Below, piece after piece: positions 35,972 through 43,757 of a stretch of 64,000 nucleotides of DNA (positions are counted from its first letter, which is position 1; each line of letters begins with the position of its first letter). The notes under the pieces are model-generated. The model worked only from the letters and a program-made list of their open reading frames with translations. It was not told where the DNA came from and searched no databases. The position numbers and the translations under genes were made by a program. This stretch comes from Actinoplanes lobatus (GTDB lineage Bacteria > Actinomycetota > Actinomycetes > Mycobacteriales > Micromonosporaceae): assembly GCF_014205215.1 (NCBI RefSeq), contig NZ_JACHNC010000001.1:2485001-2549000 (forward strand). The letters run 5' to 3'.

Positions 35972-36805
35972 TCATTCCTCCCCCTCCGCCGCGCCCAGGT
36001 CGCGATAGACCGGCCGGAGGACGTCGACCAGCGGCACATGCCGGACCCGGATCGGTGGCGGGTCGAGCGCCCGCAGCAGCAGCTCCGGTGGCAGCCCACC
36101 CCGGGGTGGGCGTTCCCGCAGCCGGCCCAGGCTGATGGCGGGGGAGTAGAAGTCGGCCAGCCGGGCGTCCAGCGGCTCCTCCTCGACCGCCAGCGGGTCG
36201 ACGGTCTCCTCCGGCTCGGGAGTGCCGCGCAGCGCGTCGAGCAACTCGTCGCGGCCGCGGCCCCGCCAGCCCAGCACCAGGAACGGGTCGTCGTCGAACG
36301 CCTCGGCCAGCACGTACAGCACCGCCGAGCCGTGTTTGCAGGGAACACCCCAGTCCGGGCAGGAACAGCCGATGTCCAGCCGATCCGGGAACAGTGGCAG
36401 ACCCAGCTCGGTGAAGAGGTCGACGATCTCGTGCGGCATCTCGCCGGCCAGCAACGCGGCACGGTACAGCGCCCGGGTCGCGAGCGCGTCGACCACGTCG
36501 GCCCACCGTGCCTCGTCGAACGCGGTGATCCGGATCGACACCTCGTACGGCCGGGGGCGCGACCCCTGCACCCGGGCGAGCACCCGCCCCGGCTCGAGGG
36601 CGAAGTCCATCACCTGGCCCTTGCGCGCATAGGCCCGGCCGCGCGCCAGCCGCCCCGCGTCGCAGACACCCTCCAGCACGTCCACGAACTTGCGCGACCA
36701 CCACTGTTCGCCGATCTTGCCCCGTTTCGACCGCACGCTCAGGCCGCCGTCCACCTCGATCGGGCGGGCCGCCTCGTAGAACTGACCGGACCTGTCGAAG
36801 GGCAT
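35972..36805 (-). CDS. SWIM zinc-finger protein (YwqB-like)
   Basis: The 277-residue product has a SWIM motif, CSCPDWGVPCKHGSAVLYVL (CxC then CxH) near residues 147-166, which binds zinc and DNA or protein. The N-terminus (RSKRGKIGEQWWSRKFVDVL) is typical of SWIM proteins encoded beside SNF2 helicases, as in the Bacillus YwqA/YwqB pair. The start lies one base after the helicase stop, so the two are coupled and likely act together on DNA. The exact job is not known. Confidence 0.87.
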   Translation of the reverse strand: MPFDRSGQFYEAARPIEVDGGLSVRSKRGKIGEQWWSRKFVDVLEGVCDAGRLARGRAYARKGQVMDFALEPGRVLARVQGSRPRPYEVSIRITAFDEARWADVVDALATRALYRAALLAGEMPHEIVDLFTELGLPLFPDRLDIGCSCPDWGVPCKHGSAVLYVLAEAFDDDPFLVLGWRGRGRDELLDALRGTPEPEETVDPLAVEEEPLDARLADFYSPAISLGRLRERPPRGGLPPELLLRALDPPPIRVRHVPLVDVLRPVYRDLGAAEGEE

Positions 36806-36806
36806 G

Positions 36807-39800
36807 TCAGCGCACCGCCGCCGGGTCGAGCGAGAACAGCTCCCGCAGCTGGTCGGTGCTGAGGTCGGTGATCCACTCCTCGCCGGTGCCGACGACCGAG
36901 GAGGCCAGGGCCTTCTTCCGCTCGATCATCGCGTCGATCTTCTCCTCCAGGGTGCCGGTGCAGATGAACTTACGGACCTGAACGTCGCGTGACTGCCCGA
37001 TCCGGAACGCCCGGTCGGTGGCCTGGTCCTCGACCGCCGGATTCCACCACCGGTCGAAGTGGACGACGTGGTTGGCGGCGGTCAGGTTGAGGCCGGTGCC
37101 GGCGGCCTTGAGCGAGAGCAGGAACAGCATCGGCTCGCCGGAGGTCTGGAACCTTTCGACCAGCTCGTCGCGCCGCGCCTTGCTCAGGCCGCCGTGCAGC
37201 CAGAGCACCGGCCGGTCGGTGTGGGCCGTCAGGTACGGCTGGAGCAGCGTGCCCCACTCCGCGTACTGGGTGAAGATCAGGGCCTTGTCGCCGTCCTCGA
37301 TGATCTCGTCCGCCAGCTCCTCGAGCCGGGCCAGCTTTCCGGAGCGGCCGGGCAGCCGGGAGCCGTCCTTGAGCAGGTGGGCGGGGTGGTTGCAGACCTG
37401 CTTGAGCTTCATCATGGCGGCCAGCACGTTGCCCCGCCGCTGGATGCCCTCGCTGCTCTCGATCTCGGCCATCATGTCCTCGACGACCGCCTGGTAGAGG
37501 GTGGCCTGCTCGGGGGTGAGCGAGCACCACACCTTCATCTCGTTCTTCTCCGGCAGGTCCGAGATGATGGTCTTGTCGGTTTTGAGGCGCCGGAGCACGA
37601 ACGGACCGGTGGCCCGTTTCAGGGCGGCGGTCGCGTCCTCGTCCTGCCGGCTCTCGATCGGCTCCTGGAATCGGCGGCGGAACCGTTTCGCCGGCCCGAG
37701 CAGCCCCGGATTGCAGAAATCCATGATCGACCACAGCTCCGCCAGATGGTTCTCCACCGGGGTGCCGGTGAGCGCCAGCCGGGTGCGGGCCGGAATCGCG
37801 CGGACCGCCTGCGACTGCCTGGTCCCGCTGTTCTTGATCGCCTGCGCCTCGTCGCAGACCACCCGGCTCCACGTCACACCGCGCAGCGTCTCCAGGTCGC
37901 GAAGTGCCGTGCCATACGTCGTGATGACCAGGTCGGCCCCGGCGACCGCCTCGTCGAACTCGGTCCCGCGCATCCGGGTGGCGCCGTGATGCACGTGGAC
38001 CCGCAGGCCCGGCGCGAACCGGCCGGCCTCCTTGTGCCAGTTGCTGACCAGCGACATCGGGCAGATCAGCAGGCTTCGTGAGCCCTCGTCGGTGAGCAGC
38101 AGCGACAGGGTCTGTGCGGTCTTGCCCAGACCCATGTCGTCGGCCAGGATGCCGCCGAGGCCCAGCCGGCCGAGGAAGTGCAGCCAGGACAGGCCCCGCT
38201 CCTGGTAGGGCCGGAGCGCCCCCTGGAACCCGGCCGGTGTCGGCAGCGGGCTGAGCCGCTCGGCCGCCTGACCGGAGAGCAGGTCACCGAGGTCGCCGTC
38301 GGCGTCGACCTCGACCAACGGCAGGTCCTCGTCGCCGCCGTCGACCACCTGCTGCAACAGCTCGCCCGCGGTGAGCTGGCCCTCCCGCCGCTCCCCGACC
38401 GCCTTGAGCGCGGCCTTGAGCTGACGGGCGTCCAGCTCCACCCACTGGCCGCGGACCCGGACCAGCGGCACCTTGAGCCGGGCCAGCTCGGCCAGCTCCT
38501 CGGCGGTCACCGCCCCGTCGCCGATGACCAGATCGAGCCGGAAGTCGACCAGCTCGGAGAGCCCGAAACCGGAATCCGCCACGGCCCGCGACGAGGCTCC
38601 GGACCTGGAGCGGGTGCGCGTGGTGAGTTTCAGCCCGACCGCCTTCCGGCCGGCCCACGACGGGAGCTGCACACCGAACCCGGCCGCCTGCAACAGCGGC
38701 GCGGCCTGGCGCAGGAAGTCGTAGGCCTCGCCGGTGGTCAGCGGCATGGCGGACGGTCGCTGCTCGAGCAGTGCCACGTGCAGCAGGGGAAACAGCCGGA
38801 CGGCCCGGCCCAGCCCGGCGAGCAGGGTTTCGTCGGGCCGCCGCGGCAGCCCGGGGAACCGGTCGCCCTCCCAGAGATCCTCGGCGGGCAGGTAGAGACC
38901 CGGGTCCTCGGCCGACTGCAACGCGAACTCCAGGAACCACCCGTCCTCACCGGGCGGCGCCTCCGGAGACGGCTCGAAGAGGCGGAAGCTGACCCGGATC
39001 GGGCCGTGGGCCTCGTTGGCCGCGCGCATCCAGTCGTCGAGCGCGCGGCGCAGGTCGCGCACGTCGGCGTCGGCGGCACCGGGCAGCGCCGGATCGGCGC
39101 CGGTGAGGGCGGCCAGCCAGCGGTCCGGCAGGGCGGATTTCGGCCCCGGCCGCTGGCCGACCATGAACCGCTCCGGCAGGGTGGCGCGGGCCGCCCCGTC
39201 CAGCAGCGACTCCAGGGCGTCCCGCACCGTCCGCCCGACGGCCTGGCCGTCCCCCGCGGCCCGCACCACCGGCGGCATGCCGGCCGCGAAGTCGCGGAAG
39301 GTGGCCGTGTCGGACCCGGTCAGCACCGGCCGCCAGCGCGCCGTGGGCATCCCGGCCTCGACCGCCAGCTGCGGCAGCATCCGCCCGCGCCCGGCCAGGT
39401 CACAGGCGTAACCGGCGAGCAGGGTGAGATAGCGCAGCGACGGCCCGGCGAGCCAGGGACCGTCCGGATCGGGGTCGGCGAGCTCACCGAGGACCGCCAT
39501 GGCCGCGTCACCGGGCACCGACAGCGCCGGAACCGTCCACGGGCCCAGTTTGATCCCGCGGGTGGCCGCCTCCAGCCCGGTCTCGGGCGACGGCAGGGGG
39601 CCACGACCGCTCCCGGGCAGGGTGAGCGCCAGCGACCCGCCCTCCGCGCCGGGCACCACCTGCCGGAGCGCTTCGACGGAAGCCGCGAACGGGTGTGGAC
39701 GTGACCGCGCCCGCGACGCCGACGACGTGGGAAGAGCCGGGTCCTCGGCCCAGATGATCAATCGGCCCGGGCGCCCGGCCCCGGCCACCCAGCCGCCGTG

Positions 39801-39818
39801 AACGACGAGCACTGCCAC
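36807..39818 (-). CDS. SNF2-family DEAD/DEAH-box helicase (YwqA-like)
   Basis: The 1003-residue product has a ~500-residue N-terminal region specific to bacterial SNF2 proteins, then the ATPase: RPYQERGLSWLHFLGRLGLG, ADDMGLGKTAQTLSLL (Walker A), VCDEAQAIKN (DEAQ box), LTGTPVENHLAELWS, and C-terminal VHFDRWWNPAVEDQATDRAF with FRIGQSRDV. It should translocate on double-stranded DNA and remodel bound proteins, possibly RNA polymerase, like RapA relatives. It is first in the operon with the SWIM protein. All core motifs are intact. Confidence 0.93.
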   Translation of the reverse strand: MAVLVVHGGWVAGAGRPGRLIIWAEDPALPTSSASRARSRPHPFAASVEALRQVVPGAEGGSLALTLPGSGRGPLPSPETGLEAATRGIKLGPWTVPALSVPGDAAMAVLGELADPDPDGPWLAGPSLRYLTLLAGYACDLAGRGRMLPQLAVEAGMPTARWRPVLTGSDTATFRDFAAGMPPVVRAAGDGQAVGRTVRDALESLLDGAARATLPERFMVGQRPGPKSALPDRWLAALTGADPALPGAADADVRDLRRALDDWMRAANEAHGPIRVSFRLFEPSPEAPPGEDGWFLEFALQSAEDPGLYLPAEDLWEGDRFPGLPRRPDETLLAGLGRAVRLFPLLHVALLEQRPSAMPLTTGEAYDFLRQAAPLLQAAGFGVQLPSWAGRKAVGLKLTTRTRSRSGASSRAVADSGFGLSELVDFRLDLVIGDGAVTAEELAELARLKVPLVRVRGQWVELDARQLKAALKAVGERREGQLTAGELLQQVVDGGDEDLPLVEVDADGDLGDLLSGQAAERLSPLPTPAGFQGALRPYQERGLSWLHFLGRLGLGGILADDMGLGKTAQTLSLLLTDEGSRSLLICPMSLVSNWHKEAGRFAPGLRVHVHHGATRMRGTEFDEAVAGADLVITTYGTALRDLETLRGVTWSRVVCDEAQAIKNSGTRQSQAVRAIPARTRLALTGTPVENHLAELWSIMDFCNPGLLGPAKRFRRRFQEPIESRQDEDATAALKRATGPFVLRRLKTDKTIISDLPEKNEMKVWCSLTPEQATLYQAVVEDMMAEIESSEGIQRRGNVLAAMMKLKQVCNHPAHLLKDGSRLPGRSGKLARLEELADEIIEDGDKALIFTQYAEWGTLLQPYLTAHTDRPVLWLHGGLSKARRDELVERFQTSGEPMLFLLSLKAAGTGLNLTAANHVVHFDRWWNPAVEDQATDRAFRIGQSRDVQVRKFICTGTLEEKIDAMIERKKALASSVVGTGEEWITDLSTDQLRELFSLDPAAVR

Positions 39819-39845
39819 CCCCTTGAACGATCCGCGAGACCGAAC

Positions 39846-40226
39846 CTATCGGTCCGCCCACTCCACCAACTCGTAGACGACACCGTTGGGGTCGGTCACC
39901 AGAAGGAGGCGCTCACCCCATGGCTCCTCACGGATGGGCAGCGTGGGCTCGACCCCCTCGGCCCGCAACCGGGTCTGCTCGGACTCCAGGTCGTCGACCA
40001 CGAAGGCGACGATCGTGCCGGCGGTGTGCACCTGGCGCAGCGCGGGTGGCAGCACCTCGATGCCGCGGCGTAGGAAGACCAGGTCGACGCCGCCGTCGTC
40101 GCGGCCGAGCGAGGCGAAACCGTCCGCCGACATCCGCACGGCGTAGCCGAAATGGTCCGCGAGAAACTTGCTGGAAGCCGGGACGTCGTCGACGGTGAGC
40201 GAGATGGCGGACGAGGTGATCTGCAT
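39846..40226 (-). CDS. Single-domain VOC/glyoxalase-family protein
   Basis: The 126-residue product is one VOC module: ISLTVDDVPASSKFLADHFG, a central VDLVFLRRG, IVAFVVDDLESEQTRLRAEG and the end VTDPNGVVYELVEWA. Such small proteins often bind or modify drugs or act as bleomycin-type resistance proteins. GGGGAGG precedes the ATG. It is transcribed divergently from the TetR regulator gene across a 67-bp spacer carrying two operator-like palindromes, so it is probably that regulator's target. Confidence 0.85.
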   Translation of the reverse strand: MQITSSAISLTVDDVPASSKFLADHFGYAVRMSADGFASLGRDDGGVDLVFLRRGIEVLPPALRQVHTAGTIVAFVVDDLESEQTRLRAEGVEPTLPIREEPWGERLLLVTDPNGVVYELVEWADR

Positions 40227-40249
40227 GGCGCCTCCCCGAAGCTGTTACT

Positions 40250-40276
40250 TGTACGCCGTACACAATACGTCGTACA
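40250..40276. promoter_or_regulatory. Tandem TetR operator in the divergent promoter region
   Basis: TGTACGCCGTACA (40250-40262) is a perfect 13-bp palindrome. One base on, AATACGTCGTACA (40264-40276) repeats it with a decayed left half. Centres are 14 bp apart, so a pair of dimers could bind cooperatively. The site lies between the VOC and TetR genes. Confidence 0.75.
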
Positions 40277-40293
40277 GGAAAGGAGTGCCACCC

Positions 40294-41049
40294 GTGGCCG
40301 AAATCCGCCGCACCATCGATCTGCTCTGGTTCCCGGACGGCGAGCCGGAGGGCAAGCGACGTGGCCGCCGCCCGGGTCTGACCGTCGCCCGGGTGGTCGG
40401 GACCGGGATCGCGCTGGCCGACGCCGAGGGCCTGGACGCGGTGTCGATGCGCCGCGTCGCCCAGGAGCTGGGTGTGGTGCCGATGACCCTCTACACGTAC
40501 GTCCCGGACAAGAACGCCCTGCTCGACCTGATGCTGGACCGCCTCTACCTGGAGATGCCCCGGGACGGGCACCCGGAACGACCATGGCGGGAGCGCCTGG
40601 CCGCGGTCGCCGCGGAGAATCGCCGGCTCTACACCGCCCATCCGTGGGCGGCGACCCTCCCGGCCAGCCGCCCGCCGCTGGGCCCCGGCCTGATGGCGAA
40701 GTACGAGCACGAGCTGCGCGCCTTCGACGACTGCGGGCTGGACGACGTGACGCGGGACGCGGCGCTCACCTTTCTGATCGGATTCGTGCAGGCCGCGGCC
40801 CGGTCGGAGGCGGACGTGCGGGCTGCGGAGGCGCGGGCCGGCAGCACCGACTTCGAGTGGTGGCAGGAGCGTGGACCGGTCTTCGAGCTGGTCTTCGACC
40901 AGCACCGGTACCCGACCGCCACCCGGGTCGGGGCCGCCGCCGGGTCCGCGATGGGCGCGGCCTACGAGCCCGGCCACGCGTACGAGTTCGGGCTCGCCCG
41001 GGTGCTGGACGGCCTGGCCGCGCTGATCGGGACGGCCGGTCCCCGGTGA
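40294..41049 (+). CDS. TetR-family transcriptional regulator (TetR_C actinobacterial type)
   Basis: The GTG at 40294, with AAGGAG nine bases upstream, gives 251 residues. Residues 24-75 form the helix-turn-helix (VVGTGIALADAEGLDAVSMR, VAQELGVVPMTLYTYVPDKN). The C-terminal ~170 residues are a helical ligand-binding domain like that of tetracycline-type repressors. It should repress its own gene and the divergent VOC gene until a ligand binds. mqnC follows 46 bases downstream; co-regulation is possible but not shown. Confidence 0.9.
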   Translation: MAEIRRTIDLLWFPDGEPEGKRRGRRPGLTVARVVGTGIALADAEGLDAVSMRRVAQELGVVPMTLYTYVPDKNALLDLMLDRLYLEMPRDGHPERPWRERLAAVAAENRRLYTAHPWAATLPASRPPLGPGLMAKYEHELRAFDDCGLDDVTRDAALTFLIGFVQAAARSEADVRAAEARAGSTDFEWWQERGPVFELVFDQHRYPTATRVGAAAGSAMGAAYEPGHAYEFGLARVLDGLAALIGTAGPR

Positions 41050-41095
41050 CCCTCGCCGCTGACGGCCCATGCCCGGTGGACGTACGCTTCCTGAC

Positions 41096-42334
41096 GTGAC
41101 CGCGAATCCGGAGATCGACAGCATCCTGCAGCGCGGAGCCGACGGTGGGCGCATCACGCCCGAGGAGGCGTTGCTGCTCTACACGGAGGCCCCGTTCCAC
41201 GCGCTGGGCGAGGCGGCCGACGCGGTCCGGCGCCGCCGGTATCCGGACGGCATCGTCACGTACCTGATCGACCGGAACATCAACTACACCAACGTGTGCG
41301 TCACGGCGTGCAAGTTCTGCGCGTTCTTCCGGGCCCCGAAGCACAAGGAGGGCTGGGCGCACCCGATCGAGGAGATCCTGCACCGGGCCGGCGAGGCGGT
41401 CGAGCTGGGCGCCACGCAGGTGATGCTCCAGGGTGGGCACCATCCCGAGTTCGGGGTGGCGTACTACGAGAATCTCTTCTCCTCGGTCAAGCAGGCGTTC
41501 CCGCAGCTCGCCATCCACTCGATCGGCCCGAGTGAGATCTTGCACATGGCCAAGGTCGACGGCGTCTCCATCGAGGAGGCGGTGATCCGGATCAAGGCGG
41601 CCGGGCTCGACTCGATCGCCGGCGCCGGCGCCGAGATGCTGCCCGAGCGGCCGCGCAAGGCCATCGCGCCGCTCAAGGAGAGCGGCGCGCGATGGCTCGA
41701 GGTGATGGCCATCGCGCACCGGCACGGCCTCTCGTCCACCGCCACCATGATGATGGGTACGGGTGAGACGAACTTCGAGCGCATCGAGCACATCCGGATG
41801 ATCCGTGAGGTGCAGGACCTGGCCGTGGCGAACGGCTACCAGGACGTCCCGGTCGAGCAGTCGCACGAGGTCGGCGGTTTCCGCGCGTTCATCCCGTGGA
41901 CGTACCAGCCGGAGAACAACCACCTCAAGGGCCGCACCCAGGCCACCACCATGGAGTACCTGCGCTTCATCGCGGTCTCCCGGCTCTTCTTCGACAACGT
42001 GGCCCACCTCCAGGCGTCCTGGCTCACCACCGGCAAGGACATCGGCCAGCTCTCGCTGCACATGGGTGTCGACGACCTCGGCTCGATCATGCTGGAGGAG
42101 AACGTGATCTCCTCGGCCGGCGCCAAGCACCGGTCGAACCTCCAGGAGCTGATCTCGATGATCCGCACCGCGGACCGCGTCCCGGCGTGGCGGGACACGT
42201 GGTACAGCCATCTCGCCGTGCACCGGACGGCCGCGGACGACCCCACCGACGACCGCGTGGTCTCGCACTTCTCCTCGATCGCGCTGCCCGGTGGCGGGGT
42301 CCGCAAGCAGCTTCCGCTGGTCGAGGCGAGCTGA
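41096..42334 (+). CDS. mqnC: Cyclic dehypoxanthinyl futalosine synthase MqnC (radical SAM)
   Basis: The 412-residue product (GTG start; ATG at 41069 possible) has the cluster motif CVTACKFCAFFR near residues 68-79 and family segments QVMLQGGHHPEFGVAYYENL and MMMGTGETNFERIEHIR. MqnC cyclises dehypoxanthine futalosine by radical chemistry, giving the product that MqnD cleaves. Together with mqnA and mqnE in this window it proves the futalosine route rather than the MenF-E route. MqnB and MqnD must lie elsewhere. Confidence 0.94.
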   Translation: MTANPEIDSILQRGADGGRITPEEALLLYTEAPFHALGEAADAVRRRRYPDGIVTYLIDRNINYTNVCVTACKFCAFFRAPKHKEGWAHPIEEILHRAGEAVELGATQVMLQGGHHPEFGVAYYENLFSSVKQAFPQLAIHSIGPSEILHMAKVDGVSIEEAVIRIKAAGLDSIAGAGAEMLPERPRKAIAPLKESGARWLEVMAIAHRHGLSSTATMMMGTGETNFERIEHIRMIREVQDLAVANGYQDVPVEQSHEVGGFRAFIPWTYQPENNHLKGRTQATTMEYLRFIAVSRLFFDNVAHLQASWLTTGKDIGQLSLHMGVDDLGSIMLEENVISSAGAKHRSNLQELISMIRTADRVPAWRDTWYSHLAVHRTAADDPTDDRVVSHFSSIALPGGGVRKQLPLVEAS

Positions 42335-42632
42335 TAACTGGCCCCTTCAGGGGGTGGCAGTCGTCCGTTCGGCCAGGTTCGGATCGTCGGACCGGCGAGG
42401 CTGGGTTGCTCCTTCGTAACGAGCCCGCCGGTTGCCTGTACCGGGTCGTTGCTGCTGGTTACGTTGCCCTTGTAAGGCAACGGAACACTCATACGTCGCC
42501 AGCGCGATCGCGTCGGTGACGAGCATTCGGACCCGACCGACGACGGTCGTATATATAACGCACAAGGCGCGGGCGGGATGGGAAACCATCCCGCCCGTGC
42601 TGTTGTGAACGAGGCCTGGGAGAGTTGACCTC
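42335..42632 (+). other. Spacer between mqnC and ubiE
   Basis: This 298-base stretch holds no convincing gene. It contains a 7-bp hairpin CGTTGCC/GGCAACG (42462-42482), an AT-rich TATATATAA at 42550-42558 that could be part of a promoter, and the strong hairpin at 42570-42597. A minus-strand reading frame through it has no ribosome site. Confidence 0.6.
42570..42597 (+). terminator. Strong GNRA-capped hairpin before ubiE
   Basis: A perfect 12-bp stem, CGGGCGGGATGG with CCATCCCGCCCG, is closed by a GAAA tetraloop and followed by TGCTGTTGTG. It probably ends transcription from mqnC, although its position just upstream of ubiE, after the AT-rich TATATATAA, also allows a leader-control role. Confidence 0.7.
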
Positions 42633-43328
42633 GTGACGCGCGCAGATCTGGACAAGCAGCCGCACGAGGTCGCCGAGATGTTCGACGGCGTGGCGAAACG
42701 CTACGACCTCACCAACACCGTGCTCTCCTTCGGGCAGGACCGGAGCTGGCGCCGGGCCACCCGGGCAGCGCTGGGGCTGCGGCCCGGCGAGCGGGTGCTG
42801 GACGTGGGCGCCGGCACCGGGATCTCCACCGAGGAGCTGGGCCGGTCCGGGGCGTTCGCGGTCGGCGCGGACCTCTCGGTGGGCATGCTCCAGGCCGGCC
42901 GCCGGGTCCGGGCCGAGGTGCCGCTGCTGGCCGGGGACGCGCTCCGGCTGCCGTTCGCGGACGGTGTCTTCGACGCGGTGACGATCTCCTTCGCACTGCG
43001 CAACGTGGTGGACACCGGCGCCGCGCTGCGGGAGTTCGCCCGGGTGACGCGGCCGGGCGGCCGGCTCGTGGTGTGTGAGTTCAGCCACCCGACGAACGCC
43101 GCCTTCCGGACGGTCTACATGCAGTACCTGATGCGCTCGCTGCCGGTCGTGGCGCGGGGTGTGTCGAGCAACCCGGAGGCGTACGTCTATCTGGCCGAAT
43201 CGATCCGTGCCTGGCCGGACCAGCAGGGTCTGGCGGACCGGATCGCCGCGGCCGGGCCGTGGGACCGGGTCGGCTGGCGCAACCTGAGCGGTGGGATCGT
43301 GGCCCTGCACCGCGCCACCCGGGTGTAA
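42633..43328 (+). CDS. menG: Demethylmenaquinone methyltransferase UbiE/MenG
   Basis: The 231-residue SAM-dependent methyltransferase carries [19 protein letters not shown] (motif I), the [21 protein letters not shown]-terminus and [23 protein letters not shown] post-motif sequence, all typical of UbiE/MenG. It adds the C2 methyl group to demethylmenaquinone, the last ring step. The GTG at 42633 is used. It lies before a small gene and the menaquinone reductase gene, matching the mycobacterial menG-menJ neighbourhood. Confidence 0.93.
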   Translation: MTRADLDKQPHEVAEMFDGVAKRYDLTNTVLSFGQDRSWRRATRAALGLRPGERVLDVGAGTGISTEELGRSGAFAVGADLSVGMLQAGRRVRAEVPLLAGDALRLPFADGVFDAVTISFALRNVVDTGAALREFARVTRPGGRLVVCEFSHPTNAAFRTVYMQYLMRSLPVVARGVSSNPEAYVYLAESIRAWPDQQGLADRIAAAGPWDRVGWRNLSGGIVALHRATRV

Positions 43329-43377
43329 ATACGGCATTCCGCCCACAGTGCAGCGAATGTGCTGCTTAGTTCGAGTC

Positions 43378-43638
43378 ATGACTGATCTCGGACAACTCGA
43401 CGACACCGACATCGACCTCGCGATCGACGAGGGAGAGGCGGACGCGCGCCGCGCAGCCGAGCTGGCCGCGCGGCTCCGCCGGGTCGCGGCACAGGATCCC
43501 GATCTTGCCCAGGACCTCGTGGAGGGGCTCATCGTGGCGCTCGACCAAGCGATGGGCGGCACTATCCGCGACCACCTGGACGGGCCGGCGCTCGGCGTGG
43601 CGGACCGGGTCCTCCCTGCCCCTGAGCAGGGACGATAG
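43378..43638 (+). CDS. Small acidic protein of unknown function
   Basis: The 86-residue product begins at ATG 43378. It is acidic (TDLGQLDDTDIDLAIDEGEA) and predicted helical, with no membrane segment, Cys or recognised domain. It lies 49 bases after ubiE and 119 before menJ. A 7-bp inverted repeat, TCCCTGC/GCAGGGA (43613-43632), overlaps its last codons and could weakly terminate. Codon bias is similar to neighbours, so it is probably real. Confidence 0.6.
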   Translation: MTDLGQLDDTDIDLAIDEGEADARRAAELAARLRRVAAQDPDLAQDLVEGLIVALDQAMGGTIRDHLDGPALGVADRVLPAPEQGR

Positions 43639-43650
43639 TCCTTTGGAAAC

Positions 43651-43663
43651 AATTAGGGGAACC
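43651..43663 (+). promoter_or_regulatory. AATTAGGG motif shared with the nuoA upstream region
   Basis: AATTAGGGGAACC lies 107 bases before menJ. A close match, AATTAGGGCACCC, lies at 45065, 79 bases before nuoA. Here the motif is part of the palindrome TTAGG-GGAA-CCTAA. No known regulator is assigned: the four-base centre is too short for an IdeR/DtxR box. Confidence 0.45.
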
Positions 43664-43712
43664 TAAGCGCAAAGATCTTCGATAGTCGGCCTACACTCCG
43701 ACCGAGGCATGC

Positions 43713-43730
43713 TTGTGAACTAATTCACGA
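43713..43730 (+). promoter_or_regulatory. Putative Rex operator upstream of menJ
   Basis: TTGTGAACTAATTCACGA matches the Rex consensus TTGTGAA-N4-TTCACAA at 16 or 17 of 18 effective positions. Rex is the NADH/NAD+-sensing repressor of respiratory genes in actinobacteria, and nuo operons are known targets. The site ends 27 bases before the menJ GTG, where a bound repressor would block transcription. The rex gene itself is not in the window. Confidence 0.7.
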
Positions 43731-43757
43731 GCGTCCGGGCGAGACGGAGGTTGGACC

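Noticed and set aside
35863..36135. A plus-strand 90-codon frame in the SWIM/reductase spacer
   Set aside because: It runs into the antisense of the SWIM gene and turns into Pro/Arg low complexity.
42347..42655. A 102-codon minus-strand gene between mqnC and ubiE
   Set aside because: No ribosome site, no domain, and it crosses a strong hairpin and the ubiE start.
43651..43666. IdeR/DtxR iron box (TTAGG...CCTAA)
   Set aside because: The half-sites are four bases apart instead of nine, and neighbouring genes are not iron-uptake genes.
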